Shown here: positions 36,646-45,265 of the stretch, one piece after another
Numbering within the stretch: the first letter of the stretch is position 1
How the letters are laid out: every line of letters begins with the position of its first letter
NCBI RefSeq assembly: GCF_020035535.1
Contig: NZ_CP083349.1
Coordinates: forward strand, 1,922,001-1,986,000
DNA length: 64,000 nt
Reading direction: 5' to 3'
Origin: Ensifer adhaerens
GTDB lineage: Bacteria > Pseudomonadota > Alphaproteobacteria > Rhizobiales > Rhizobiaceae
Program-made: the position numbers and the translations under genes
Notes under the pieces: generated by a model
Databases searched by the model: none
The model's input: only the letters and a program-made list of their open reading frames with translations
Told to the model about the DNA's origin: nothing

Positions 36646-37946
36646 GCCGCACCTGCGACGTCGATCAGATGCATGAAGGAACCGGCGACAGGGCCGCGCC
36701 GAAGGCCCGCCTGGCCAAGATCCTCGCCGGCAGCGTCGCTGACCGCAAACAGCCGATCGGCCGCCCCTTCGGCGACGATGGTCGCATAATGGAATTCGTG
36801 CGCCGTCATGGGTCCATCGAAGAAGGCGTTGTCGACAGGCACGACGCGGCGATAGCCGAGGTGCCGCCTGCGCTCGGCAAAACTGGTTACGAGCGGCAGC
36901 AGGCCGAGCATGTCGTAGCGTGTACCATCGGCAGCGACAAGCCCTTCACCGAGCACCATATAGCCGCCGCACTCGCCGAAGATGCGGGCGCCGCGTTCGG
37001 CCGCCGAATGTATGCCGGAACGGAAGCGGGCGGCGGCACTCAGCTGCCCCGCATGCAGCTCCGGATAGCCCCCCGGAAGATAGACGGCATCGGCAGCCGC
37101 GTCCGGCGCCTCGTCGGCGAGCGGCGAGAAGAAGGAAATCTCCGCGCCGCCTTGCCGCCAGCCGTAAAGCAGATGCTCGTAGCAGAAGGCAAAGGCGATA
37201 TCGCGCGCGACCGCGATCCGCTGACCGAGCGGCCGCAACCGCGCGGCATTGGCCGCCGCGGGCACCTGCGGGAAAATCGTCGCGATCAGGCGGATGGCAT
37301 CGAGGTCGCAGGCCGCCTCGACCCGCGCGGCGGCCGCCTCGATGAAGCCTTCGAGGGCTGAATGCTCGCCCGCCTGTACGAGGCCGAGATGGCGCTCCGG
37401 CAGTTGCAACGCGCTGTCCTGCCGAAGCACGCCGAAGACAGGCATGCGCACCTTGCCGAGCGCATCGCGCAGCATCATTTCATGCCGGTCGCTGCCGACC
37501 TTGTTGAGGATGACGCCGACGACCCGGATATCGTCGCGATGATCCGCATAGCCGCGCACGAGCGCGGCCACCGACTGGGACATGCGGGCGCAATCGACCA
37601 CCAGAATGACCGCAAGATTGAGCGTCGCGGCGAGATCCGCCGGCGTTCCCGAGCCGTCGGCAGCACCGTCATGCAGTCCCATCATCGCCTCGACGATCAA
37701 GGTGCGCCCGCCGGAGGCCGCATGCGACGCGTTGGCAAGCAGCAGTTCCGGGCGCATCGCCCAGGGATCGTAGTTGAAGCAGGGCTCGCCGGTCGCGGCC
37801 GCGTGGAAAGCGGGATCGATATAGTCCGGCCCCGCCTTGCCGGGCGCGATCGCCACGCCGCTCCTCTTCAAGGCGCGCATCAACCCAAGCGTCACCGTCG
37901 TCTTGCCGGAGCCGGACGACGGTGCGGCGATCAGCAGTCCGCTCAT
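36642..37946 (-). CDS. cobB: Hydrogenobyrinic acid a,c-diamide synthase CobB
   Basis: The ATG at 37946 starts MSGLLIAAPSSGSGKTTVTLGLMRAL, with the ATP-binding P-loop. The 434-residue glutamine amidotransferase has a dethiobiotin-synthase-like domain and a C-terminal class I-like amidotransferase domain with FGECGGYMVLGEGL carrying the nucleophilic Cys. It amidates the a and c side chains in the aerobic cobalamin pathway. It overlaps cobA by 4 bp and cobC by 4 bp, showing tight coupling. Confidence 0.95.
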   Translation of the reverse strand: MSGLLIAAPSSGSGKTTVTLGLMRALKRSGVAIAPGKAGPDYIDPAFHAAATGEPCFNYDPWAMRPELLLANASHAASGGRTLIVEAMMGLHDGAADGSGTPADLAATLNLAVILVVDCARMSQSVAALVRGYADHRDDIRVVGVILNKVGSDRHEMMLRDALGKVRMPVFGVLRQDSALQLPERHLGLVQAGEHSALEGFIEAAAARVEAACDLDAIRLIATIFPQVPAAANAARLRPLGQRIAVARDIAFAFCYEHLLYGWRQGGAEISFFSPLADEAPDAAADAVYLPGGYPELHAGQLSAAARFRSGIHSAAERGARIFGECGGYMVLGEGLVAADGTRYDMLGLLPLVTSFAERRRHLGYRRVVPVDNAFFDGPMTAHEFHYATIVAEGAADRLFAVSDAAGEDLGQAGLRRGPVAGSFMHLIDVAGAA

Positions 37947-38785
37947 GCCGGGTTCCTGAGTATGCGATTGGCGAAGGGGTCTGCCGCAAGCTTGCGCCCG
38001 TCGAGCGCGCCGATCCAATCGAGCGCTGCACGCAGCCGGACCACCTCGCCGACGACGACGATCGCCGGAGGCTCCAGACCTGCCGCCTCGACATCGGCCT
38101 CGGCGCGTGAAAGCGTCGTTTCCAGCACCGCCTGCTCCGGCGTCGCCGCATTGCAGACGAAGGCGACCGGCTCGTCCGGCGAGCGGCCGCCGGCAATGAG
38201 GTTGGCGGTGATCGCACCGATATGCTTCATCGCCATGTACATGACGATGACGGGCGAGCCGCTGGCGATGCCCTGCCAGTTAATGCGGTCCGGCACCAGC
38301 CCGGAGGAATCGTGGCCCGTCAGAAACGTGACCGCGTGATTGACCTCGCGGTGGGTGACCGGAATGCCGGCATAGGCCAGGCCCCCGATGCCGGCGGTGA
38401 TGCCCGGCACGATGCGAAACGGGATCTGGTGTTCGACCAGCGTCAACGCCTCCTCGCCACCACGACCGAAGACGAAGGGATCGCCGCCCTTCAGCCGCAG
38501 CACCCGGTTGCCGGCGCGTGCGAGCTCGACGAGGCGAAGCGAGATGTCGCGCTGCTTCGGCGACGGCTTGCCGCCGCGCTTGCCCGCAAACTCCAGCACG
38601 GCACCCGGCCGCGCGAGCTTGAGGCAATCCTCGTTGACCAGCGCATCATGCACGATCACATCCGCCTGCCGCAGCGCATTGGCTGCATGCAGCGTCAGAA
38701 GGCCCGGATCGCCCGGACCGGCACCAACCAGCCAGACCGAGCCTTTCTCGAGCGCCGGCAATCCGGCAAAGAGGTCGTCGATCAT
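37943..38785 (-). CDS. cobA: Uroporphyrinogen-III C-methyltransferase CobA
   Basis: The 280-residue SAM-dependent enzyme converts uroporphyrinogen III to precorrin-2, the entry to cobalamin and siroheme. Motifs are GAGPGDPGLLTLHAANALRQADVIVHDALV at the N terminus, RLKGGDPFVFGRGGEEA, and PVTHREVNHAVTFLTGH. There is no CysG-type dehydrogenase domain, as usual for the stand-alone CobA. Its start lies downstream of an anaerobox-like site at 38881, and it overlaps cobB by 4 bp. Confidence 0.95.
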   Translation of the reverse strand: MIDDLFAGLPALEKGSVWLVGAGPGDPGLLTLHAANALRQADVIVHDALVNEDCLKLARPGAVLEFAGKRGGKPSPKQRDISLRLVELARAGNRVLRLKGGDPFVFGRGGEEALTLVEHQIPFRIVPGITAGIGGLAYAGIPVTHREVNHAVTFLTGHDSSGLVPDRINWQGIASGSPVIVMYMAMKHIGAITANLIAGGRSPDEPVAFVCNAATPEQAVLETTLSRAEADVEAAGLEPPAIVVVGEVVRLRAALDWIGALDGRKLAADPFANRILRNPA

Positions 38786-38880
38786 AGCTGCCCCACCTGT
38801 ATCCCGGCACCGCCTGACGGTGCACCTGACGCGATCTCTAAAGAACCGGATTCCATTTCACAGCAAACCCGGACAAAAGA

Positions 38881-38894
38881 TTGATTCAATTCAA
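38881..38894 (-). promoter_or_regulatory. Anaerobox-like site upstream of cobA
   Basis: TTGATTCAATTCAA meets TTGA-N6-TCAA exactly, but its inner bases are less symmetric than in the fix sites. It lies 96 bp upstream of the cobA start and within the cobE-cobA gap. It could be an FnrN site; chance occurrence is also possible in this AT-rich stretch. Confidence 0.45.
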
Positions 38895-38909
38895 CAACAT
38901 AAGAGCGCA

Positions 38910-39344
38910 TCAGACAGCCTCCGCCACCTGGGCGCCCAGATCCACACGCAAGCTCGCCGGCCCGGCAAGCGCCGCCGTCGCATGCGCGGAGACGAGCTTC
39001 GGCACGATCAGCACCGCTTCACTGCCGGCGCCAACGAGTGCCGCCCCTTCGGCAACGCCATGGCAGCCCGTGTGGGCAAAGACGATCTCGGAAGGGTTGG
39101 CGAGCCGGGAGGCTTCGGCTTCGAGCGTGGCCGCATCGTAGAACGCGGTCGGTACCGAGAAATGGTCGGCGGCCGCCAGGATCGCCGGTTCTTCCGCGCG
39201 GGCATTAAGCGAGGCGACCAGCCGCAGATCGTCCGCGGTGGCGCCGGCATCCGCCAGGGCGCGCTCGGCAAGCGCGATCACCTCTTCGGCCGGTGTGCGA
39301 CGCTCGCAGCCGAGCCCGAGCACCAGCCCGGCACCTTCTCTCAT
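38910..39344 (-). CDS. cobE: CobE, cobalamin biosynthesis protein
   Basis: The ATG at 39344 starts MREGAGLVLGLGCERRTPAEEVIALAERALADAG, the opening of known CobE/CbiG C-terminal-domain proteins. The frame remains open to 39599, but that stretch is low-complexity and lacks family resemblance. The 144 residues include ARAEEPAILAAADHFSVP and VFAHTGCHGVAEGAALVGAG. CobE belongs to the CbiG_C family; its exact step in the aerobic pathway is still poorly defined. It is upstream of cobA on the same strand with a 124-bp gap. Confidence 0.92.
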   Translation of the reverse strand: MREGAGLVLGLGCERRTPAEEVIALAERALADAGATADDLRLVASLNARAEEPAILAAADHFSVPTAFYDAATLEAEASRLANPSEIVFAHTGCHGVAEGAALVGAGSEAVLIVPKLVSAHATAALAGPASLRVDLGAQVAEAV

Positions 39345-39892
39345 CGTCTGTGCGACAGCGTTATTGTCACGCAATTCGGCACGCAAAGCCGCTGCGCGCT
39401 TTTGCTGGAACTGCTTCGATCCCCTAACCGATGCCATCGGCGGCCGGCCCCCTTCGTCGGTTCTCCTTAACGAAGCGCCGGCTGGAACAAATCGTCCCGG
39501 GCCGATCTGGACAGCACCGGCTGATGGCCCCCTGGCTGGGTCGGCCGCACCGGACGCTCTTTCAGTCCGCCGAAGCGGACGCCGTCGCATATCCGTCATT
39601 TTTACCGGAGCGCGGGAGACCGGTCAAACCGGATTGCGCCATCGCCATGTCGCGATTGGCGAAGGCGAACGGTGATCCGGTGCATCGCGACGGTGGCCTC
39701 CTTCGGCCGCCGCTCGATCGCCAGTGTTTCCATCCAAAAACACAGCGACTCAGCGCAAGATTTTGATTCCGCGAAAGATTCGAAGTGCGGTCACAGAGAG
39801 TGCAAAGAGGGTCGCAACAGAAGGCTTTGCAAATCGCGTCCGGCTCTGACACAAGGCGGCAAAGCTCAAATCTCCCTTCCCGAGTCCCTCCC
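39345..39892. other. 548-bp gap between divergent cobE and TSUP genes
   Basis: Frames are open here on both strands but give arginine- and alanine-rich products with no family look. A short GTGTTT-N8-AAACAC dyad lies at about 39724-39743. No cobalamin riboswitch could be made out on either strand, although GGAGACCGG at 39615-39623 resembles part of a B12 box. The region presumably carries both promoters. Confidence 0.4.
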
Positions 39893-40678
39893 GTGCAAGA
39901 CCTCGCCTTCCACCTGCTCGCCTTCCTGTTCGTTGCCGCCTTCATCGCCGGCTTCATCGATTCGATCGCCGGCGGCGGTGGCATGATCACCATTCCCGCC
40001 ATGCTGATCGCCGGCATCCCGCCGCTGCAGACGCTCGGCACCAACAAGCTGCAGGGGCTGTTCGGCTCAGGCTCGGCAAGCCTTTCCTATGCGCGGCGCG
40101 GCCACGTGAACCTGAAAGAACAGTTGCCGATGGCGCTGATGTCGGGATTGGGCTCGGTGTTCGGGGCGCTGCTCGCGACTGTCGTTCCAGGCGACGTGCT
40201 GAAGGCCGTTCTGCCCTTCCTGCTGATCGCCATCGCGCTCTATTTTGGTTTGAAGCCGAACATGGGCGACGTCGACCAGCACCGTCGCATCACGCCCTTC
40301 GTCTTCACGTTGACGCTGGTACCGCTGATCGGCTTTTACGACGGCGTCTTCGGGCCGGGCACCGGCTCCTTCTTCATGCTCGGCTTCGTTACGCTCGCCG
40401 GCTTCGGCGTGCTGAAGGCGACCGCGCACACGAAGTTCCTGAACTTCGGCTCCAACATCGGCGCATTTGGCGTTTTTCTCTTCTTCGGCGCCATCCTCTG
40501 GAAGGTTGGCCTGATGATGGGCGTCGGCCAGTTCCTCGGCGCCCAGGTAGGCTCACGCTACGCCATGGCCAAGGGCGCCAAGATCATCAAGCCGTTGCTC
40601 GTCATCGTCTCGATCGCGCTCGCCATCCGGCTGCTCGCCGACCCGTCGCATCCCTTGAGGATGTGGCTGGGGCTCTAA
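39893..40678 (+). CDS. TSUP-family membrane permease next to the cob genes
   Basis: A GTG start at 39893 gives 261 residues; upstream sequence to 39785 is open but not hydrophobic. About eight membrane spans and the TSUP/TauE signature FIDSIAGGGGMITIPAMLIAGIPPLQTLGTNKLQG near the N terminus are clear. A second copy is in GFYDGVFGPGTGSFFMLGFVTLAGFGVLKATAHTKFLNFGSNIGA. These permeases move sulfur-containing or organic anions. It diverges from cobE; a role in cobalt or precursor transport is a guess from position only. Confidence 0.85.
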   Translation: MQDLAFHLLAFLFVAAFIAGFIDSIAGGGGMITIPAMLIAGIPPLQTLGTNKLQGLFGSGSASLSYARRGHVNLKEQLPMALMSGLGSVFGALLATVVPGDVLKAVLPFLLIAIALYFGLKPNMGDVDQHRRITPFVFTLTLVPLIGFYDGVFGPGTGSFFMLGFVTLAGFGVLKATAHTKFLNFGSNIGAFGVFLFFGAILWKVGLMMGVGQFLGAQVGSRYAMAKGAKIIKPLLVIVSIALAIRLLADPSHPLRMWLGL

Positions 40679-40739
40679 GGCCAGGCGCACGGTCCCGGCT
40701 CGCAGAAAACGCAGCAATGTACCGCGACTTAGGCGAACG

Positions 40740-41066
40740 TCACTTGACCGTCACACCAACATCCGGCGCACCTGTGGTCGACCAGCACGAGCATTCTTCG
40801 CCTGCTGGCCCCGCGCCGTAGCCACAAGTCTGCTTGGGGGTCTTGCATTGCCGGGGGCTGCGCGCTTCGGCACGCGCCTTTGCCTCGGCTTCGGCCGCGG
40901 CTCTTTGCTTTCGGCTCATTTTTGGTGTCGGAGCCGCCTTCGCTTTTTCCACCTTCTGGATCGCGGATGGGCTGGTCCTGGAAGTTTGGGATGAGCCGGT
41001 TTCACTGCACGATACGATTAGCACAAGCGATGCAACAGCAAACGCAACTCTAGCAACGGTCTTCAA
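40740..41066 (-). CDS. Small lipoprotein, unknown
   Basis: The 108-residue product begins MKTVARVAFAVASLVLIVSC, a lipoprotein signal with the modified Cys at residue 20. A Lys/Ala/Arg-rich middle (KMSRKQRAAAEAEAKARAEARS, likely helical) follows, then a short Cys-rich end (QCKTPKQTCGYGAGPAGEECSCW). I do not recognise a family. The arrangement of lipobox, charged linker and cysteine tail looks real. Location in the periplasm or outer membrane is inferred. Confidence 0.6.
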   Translation of the reverse strand: MKTVARVAFAVASLVLIVSCSETGSSQTSRTSPSAIQKVEKAKAAPTPKMSRKQRAAAEAEAKARAEARSPRQCKTPKQTCGYGAGPAGEECSCWSTTGAPDVGVTVK

Positions 41067-41168
41067 GCTTCACCCGAAATCTGAACCATGTGGGAGCATT
41101 TATATGCATGCTTCCTTGAGCCCCTTCAAGTGCCGATCATGCTGCCGGACCACAGGCCCACTACGCCC

Positions 41169-41696
41169 TCATTCCGGCGCGAGGCCACGAGCCTTCTCAA
41201 GTAGCGTTTCATCGCCATCGCCCAACGCCTCCAGCAAGCGCTTCATCTCGGCGCCGAATATTTTCCAGAAGTTCGGATCGCCGGCTTTGATCGCTATCGC
41301 ATTGTCGATCAGATCGGCCAGCTTGATGGTTTTCGCTGCGACAGGCGCCAATGCGAGGTGCTGGCGATCCAGTTCCTTGCGCATCTGCCGGTTGCCGTGA
41401 AACGGCGTGGCGATGTCGGTGAGCCATGCAACGAGTGTTGCAACCTTGGGGCCGAACGCCTCGCTGATGTCCAGCAGCGTCGCGTCGGTGTCTTCGACCG
41501 TGTCGTGAAGCAGCGCCGCCGCGATCATCTCAGTCGTATGGGGGATAGTCCGCACGATGTCCGCCACCGCAATCGGATGAACGATATAGGGCCGGCCGTC
41601 ATACTTGCGCTTCTGGTCCCCATGGGCGCGGGTTGCGAACTCGAGAGCGCGACGTTCCAGGTCGGTCATCTTTCTGCTTTCAGCGCCGGATTCCAT
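41169..41696 (-). CDS. HD-domain hydrolase, SpoT/MESH1-like small alarmone hydrolase candidate
   Basis: The 175-residue protein has the metal-dependent HD pattern [43 protein letters not shown] and [12 protein letters not shown]. This is the arrangement seen in the (p)ppGpp hydrolase domain of RelA/SpoT and in stand-alone MESH1 enzymes. No synthetase, TGS or ACT domain follows. It may degrade ppGpp or another phosphorylated nucleotide. ATG starts at 41696 or 41669 are both possible; neither has a strong ribosome site. Confidence 0.72.
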   Translation of the reverse strand: MESGAESRKMTDLERRALEFATRAHGDQKRKYDGRPYIVHPIAVADIVRTIPHTTEMIAAALLHDTVEDTDATLLDISEAFGPKVATLVAWLTDIATPFHGNRQMRKELDRQHLALAPVAAKTIKLADLIDNAIAIKAGDPNFWKIFGAEMKRLLEALGDGDETLLEKARGLAPE

Positions 41697-41936
41697 CAGT
41701 CAATTCCGATCCCATTCTTGCAAAACACCTTAGGCGACCTAGCGTTTCCCCTCTCAAGAGGCCGCATGATCGGCTCCGATTCTCGCGGCAATCCCTATCA
41801 CATGCAAAGAGCTATCAAGCTGCAATCTCAGGGCCGGGTTTGGCAGCAGGCGCTAACGCCCACCGTGTGGTCCCGTCATCGCCGTTCTCTGGTCAAGATC
41901 CGGTAACCAAGACGAAAGTCGAGCAAGGCGGCCACT

Positions 41937-41967
41937 TGAACCTCTAGCCACTAGAGATTGCAAGGTG
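41937..41967 (+). promoter_or_regulatory. MerR-type promoter with 19-bp spacer and dyad
   Basis: TTGAAC (41937-41942) and CAAGGT (41962-41967) are separated by exactly 19 bp. The spacer contains the perfect dyad CTCTAG-CCA-CTAGAG (41943-41957). A dyad filling an over-long spacer is the hallmark of promoters controlled by MerR-family metal or stress sensors. It lies 92 bp upstream of the methyltransferase gene at 42059. No merR-like gene is in the window. The rest of the 41697-42058 gap shows no gene. Confidence 0.6.
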
Positions 41968-42058
41968 CTGTACATGCTTCGCCGGTGAGGCCACCGCAAG
42001 GAGGTGCCTGCCCGGCAAGCCTTGCTGTCCCGTCGTCCCGCTTACGCCCGAGGTTCTG

Positions 42059-42652
42059 ATGTCCACCACCCTTCCCGCCATTCTGATGCTCATCGTCGGC
42101 CTGTCCACGCTGGCGCTAGCGATCCTCCGCCGCATGCAATCCGGCCGCTCACCGGTCGTATTGAGCTATGGCGACGATGCGGAGGGGTTTGCGGGCAAGC
42201 TTTTTCGCCTGATCGTCGCGGCGCTGGTGATCCACCTGCTGGCGGTCGCCATGCTCCCGGCGTCCGTCGATGCCGCCCTCGGCCGGATTCCGGCGCTCGA
42301 CACGCCCATCCTCCACGCCGTCGGCCTGGCGCTGATGACGCTCGGCGGCGGGCTGACGATGCTGTCGCAATGGGCCATGCGCCATTCCTGGAAGATCGGC
42401 ATCCCCGAAAAGCAGGACACGCCCCTTGTCACCTCTGGCCTCTATGCCTTCTCGCGCAACCCGATCTATGTCGGCATGGTGACCGCGCTCATCGGCACCG
42501 TGTTGGCGGTGCCCAACGTCGTCTCGGTGGCGCTGACGCTCTCCGCCTGGATCTCGATTTCCTACCAGATCCGCATGGAGGAAACGCATCTTGGCCGATC
42601 CTTCGGGGAGGCTTACGGCGCCTATTGCAGGCGTGTTCGCAGGTGGGTCTGA
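42059..42652 (+). CDS. ICMT/PEMT-type membrane methyltransferase
   Basis: The 197-residue protein has about five membrane spans and the C-terminal signature of the isoprenylcysteine carboxyl methyltransferase / phospholipid methyltransferase superfamily: [19 protein letters not shown], then [24 protein letters not shown]. The RNP(I/M)Y and EE..L...FG..Y..Y motifs bind SAM. In bacteria the substrate is usually unknown; the CzcN/NccN proteins of metal-resistance operons are in this family. The MerR-type promoter upstream makes a metal or stress response plausible. Confidence 0.82.
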   Translation: MSTTLPAILMLIVGLSTLALAILRRMQSGRSPVVLSYGDDAEGFAGKLFRLIVAALVIHLLAVAMLPASVDAALGRIPALDTPILHAVGLALMTLGGGLTMLSQWAMRHSWKIGIPEKQDTPLVTSGLYAFSRNPIYVGMVTALIGTVLAVPNVVSVALTLSAWISISYQIRMEETHLGRSFGEAYGAYCRRVRRWV

Positions 42653-42659
42653 TGGAAAC

Positions 42660-44099
42660 TCACTGGCAGGCGACAATGCTCGCGCCGTCAGCCGGCCTGC
42701 GCGACGTGCCCCGACGGATCAAAAACACGGCCGAAAGCCCGGCAACGACGTTGGACAAACCAAGTCCGAGGAAGGCGCCCATCGAAATCGGCACGCTCTT
42801 CCTGAGCACGTCTTCGCTCAAGCTATGGGCCATCGCTCCTCCGACGAGAAAGGCTGACAACGAAAGGATGATGAGGACTGAGCTCTGCCGGACCACTCTG
42901 CTCTTGAGAAACTGGTCAAGCAACATGGTCAGCAATGCAACGGCCGCAAAGACCCGATAGTTCAAAAGCCATGTCTCGATAGCGCCGACCGGCAGAGCGC
43001 TGTCGAGGTCCTCCTGTGTCATGATGCCGAGAATGTGCGCGGTGGCTGCGAGAACAGGCAAGGAGAGCGCCGCGGCGGCCGGCGCGGCAAAGCCGGCGGT
43101 CCGCAGGATGCGCATGAATTCTCGCGTGGAAGCTGCCTGTTGCGCAGTTTGTGCCCCGAGGCCGCGGCGATCAGGGAACCAGATGGCGGCGCAAATGGCA
43201 GCTGACAAGGCACCAAGAAGGCCTCCGAAAGGCAACAGGAACGCCTGACTGCTGGTGGTGTCGTCTGCATAGTCAAACAGAAGCGTGAAGATTGCGCCGA
43301 CGTGCAAGCCGACGAAAAAGGCGGCAAGCCAGGCCGAGCGACGGGAACGATTGGATAGCAGCGCAAGAACGAGCACGGCGCTGATCGCCGCCGCGTAAGC
43401 GCCACCGAAGTAGTATCGCAGCATTGCCCATGACAGTTTCGGCGCGCCGAGCGCGGTTTCCGGACTGAAGATCATCTCCAGCAAGATCAGCGGGAGCATA
43501 ATGACCACCGGACCGACCAGAACAGAGAGCCAGAAATAGCGCTCTTCCGCCCGCCATTGCCAACTGCGAGCGAATGCGCGCTCGTGTGGAGCAAGCGGAA
43601 TGAGCTCCGAAGCGGCCCCGTCCCGCCGGTCAGCGCTGTTGCGTTCCATACTCCTGTCGCGCAGCAGCCACAGTCCGAAGGTCGCGCCGGCGAAGAGCGC
43701 ACCGGCGCCCGAAAACACCGGGAAACCGGACGTCAGAAAATTGTGCGTCAGCACTGGGTAGGCCACGGCATATCCACCCGGGTCCCAGCTCGCGAAACTC
43801 ATGGTCAAAACGTAGACGCCGATCAAGCCGGCGACCATGGCGAAGCCACACCCGGACGAAAATGCCATCAGTTGCCAAGGGCTGCGGCGGGATCGGCTGA
43901 ACGCGATCGTCAACCGCGCTGTCGCCATCGACGGGAAAATGCCAAGGAGAACGACGACAAGCCCCAGGGGGCAGCCCGCGGCCGGTATCGCGAGGTAATA
44001 GACGGCAGCACAGAGCGCCGACAGCACCGCCGTCACCCAGGTTGCGAAGAAAAGATAGTCTCTTTCAAGGCGCTCGCGCCAATCGCCGTCAACCTGCAT
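42660..44099 (-). CDS. Polytopic membrane protein of unknown function
   Basis: The ATG at 44099 follows GGAGGGGGAC, a strong ribosome site; 479 residues. At least ten hydrophobic spans can be counted, with two soluble loops (about 150-185, rich in Arg/Asp, and about 310-340). No known transporter or enzyme motif is recognised. It converges with the ICMT gene, leaving 7 bp between stop codons, so no terminator lies there. Upstream is the EamA gene of the cob operon on the same strand, 96 bp away. It may be a lineage-specific protein. Confidence 0.68.
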   Translation of the reverse strand: MQVDGDWRERLERDYLFFATWVTAVLSALCAAVYYLAIPAAGCPLGLVVVLLGIFPSMATARLTIAFSRSRRSPWQLMAFSSGCGFAMVAGLIGVYVLTMSFASWDPGGYAVAYPVLTHNFLTSGFPVFSGAGALFAGATFGLWLLRDRSMERNSADRRDGAASELIPLAPHERAFARSWQWRAEERYFWLSVLVGPVVIMLPLILLEMIFSPETALGAPKLSWAMLRYYFGGAYAAAISAVLVLALLSNRSRRSAWLAAFFVGLHVGAIFTLLFDYADDTTSSQAFLLPFGGLLGALSAAICAAIWFPDRRGLGAQTAQQAASTREFMRILRTAGFAAPAAAALSLPVLAATAHILGIMTQEDLDSALPVGAIETWLLNYRVFAAVALLTMLLDQFLKSRVVRQSSVLIILSLSAFLVGGAMAHSLSEDVLRKSVPISMGAFLGLGLSNVVAGLSAVFLIRRGTSRRPADGASIVACQ

Positions 44100-44195
44100 G
44101 TCCCCCTCCCGACAATCACAACCACTGCATGTGCCGGGATTACGCCTTGATTGAGGCAAACATTCAGTGAACAAACTAGCGGGAGGCAAGCGCGC

Positions 44196-44621
44196 TCAAA
44201 ACACCGCCAGAAGCAGCGCCCCGGCAGCAATGAAAGCAACGCCGAGCCAGTTCATCAGGTTGAGCTTTTCGCCGAGGAAGAGCACTCCGAATATCGCGAC
44301 CATGACGATCGAGAGCTTGTCGATGGGGGCGACACGGGCCGCATCGCCGAGCTTCAGCGCGCGGAAATAGGCAAGCCAGGAGGCGCCGGTGGCAAGGCCG
44401 GACAGCGCCAGGAACAGCCAGGTGCGCCCGGAGATTTCCGATGGCTTCTGCCATTGCCCGGTCGCCGCCACGATGGCGGCGATTACGCAGAGGATGACGA
44501 CGGTGCGGATCAGGGTTGCGAAGTCGGAGTTGATCTGCGCAACCCCGACCTTGGCAAACACCGCCGTCAATGCGGCAAAGGCCGCCGAAAGCAGTGCCCA
44601 GAACTGCCAGCTCTGGCTCAT
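44196..44621 (-). CDS. EamA-type small membrane transporter at the end of the cob operon
   Basis: The 141-residue protein is a single EamA unit with five membrane spans (from FWALLSAAFAALTAVFAKVGV to WLGVAFIAAGALLLAVF), about half the size of usual ten-span DMT transporters, so it probably dimerises. GLATGASWLAYFRALKLGDAARVAPIDKLS is the typical loop. Its ATG shares one base with the cobO stop (44621), so it is translated from the riboswitch-controlled mRNA. A role in moving a cobalamin precursor, cobalt or another small molecule is inferred only from coupling. Confidence 0.85.
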   Translation of the reverse strand: MSQSWQFWALLSAAFAALTAVFAKVGVAQINSDFATLIRTVVILCVIAAIVAATGQWQKPSEISGRTWLFLALSGLATGASWLAYFRALKLGDAARVAPIDKLSIVMVAIFGVLFLGEKLNLMNWLGVAFIAAGALLLAVF

Positions 44622-45265
44622 CAGAATTCCACGCCCTGCTGCGCCTTGATGCCGGAGCGGAACGGATGCTTGATCAGCTCCATCTCGGTCACCAGATCGG
44701 CGATCTCGATCAGGTCCTCCTTGGCGTTGCGGCCGGTGAGCACGACATGCGTCATGTGCGGCTTTTCCTCTTTCAGGAAGCGGACGACCTCGGCGACGTC
44801 GATATAGTCGTAGCGCAGCGCAATGTTGATCTCGTCGAGCAGCACCATCGAGTTGCGCTCGTCGCGGATCAGCTCCTTCGCTTTCTCCCAGGCTTTCTCG
44901 GCCATCGCCACGTCGCGGGCGCGGTCCTGCGTTTCCCAGGTGAAGCCCTCGCCGAGCGTATAGAACTGGCAGACATCGCCGAAATGCTTCTCGATCAGCT
45001 CGCGCTCGCCGGTCGCCATCGCACCCTTGATGAACTGCACGACGGCGCAGGGCATGCCGTGGGCGATATGGCGGAAGATCATACCGAAGCCGGCGGTCGA
45101 CTTGCCCTTGCCCTTGCCGGTGTTGACGATGAGCAGACCCTTCTCATCGGTCTTGGTCGCCATGATCTTTTCACGCGCCGCCTTCTTCTTCGCCATCTTC
45201 ATGGCGTGGCGGGCATCGTCCTTCTCGGCCGGCGCTTCGCCGCCTGCTGTCGTCTCGTCGCTCAT
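44621..45265 (-). CDS. cobO: Cob(I)yrinic acid a,c-diamide adenosyltransferase CobO
   Basis: The ATG at 45265 starts MSDETTAGGEAPAEKD; 214 residues. The BtuR/CobA-type P-loop is GKGKGKSTAGFGMIFRHIAHG, with the MVLLDEINIALRYDYID Walker B region. It adds the 5'-deoxyadenosyl group from ATP to the corrin cobalt. It follows cobN after 147 bp and its stop overlaps the start of the EamA gene. The N-terminal 30 residues are polar and probably disordered. Confidence 0.95.
   Translation of the reverse strand: MSDETTAGGEAPAEKDDARHAMKMAKKKAAREKIMATKTDEKGLLIVNTGKGKGKSTAGFGMIFRHIAHGMPCAVVQFIKGAMATGERELIEKHFGDVCQFYTLGEGFTWETQDRARDVAMAEKAWEKAKELIRDERNSMVLLDEINIALRYDYIDVAEVVRFLKEEKPHMTHVVLTGRNAKEDLIEIADLVTEMELIKHPFRSGIKAQQGVEF

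Noticed and set aside
39345..39599. N-terminal extension of CobE
   Set aside because: The added 85 residues are Arg/Ala-rich and the known CobE opening MREGAGLVLGLG begins at 39344.
39615..39623. GGAGACCGG, part of a B12-box-like sequence upstream of the TSUP gene
   Set aside because: The other conserved cobalamin aptamer elements could not be found around it on either strand.
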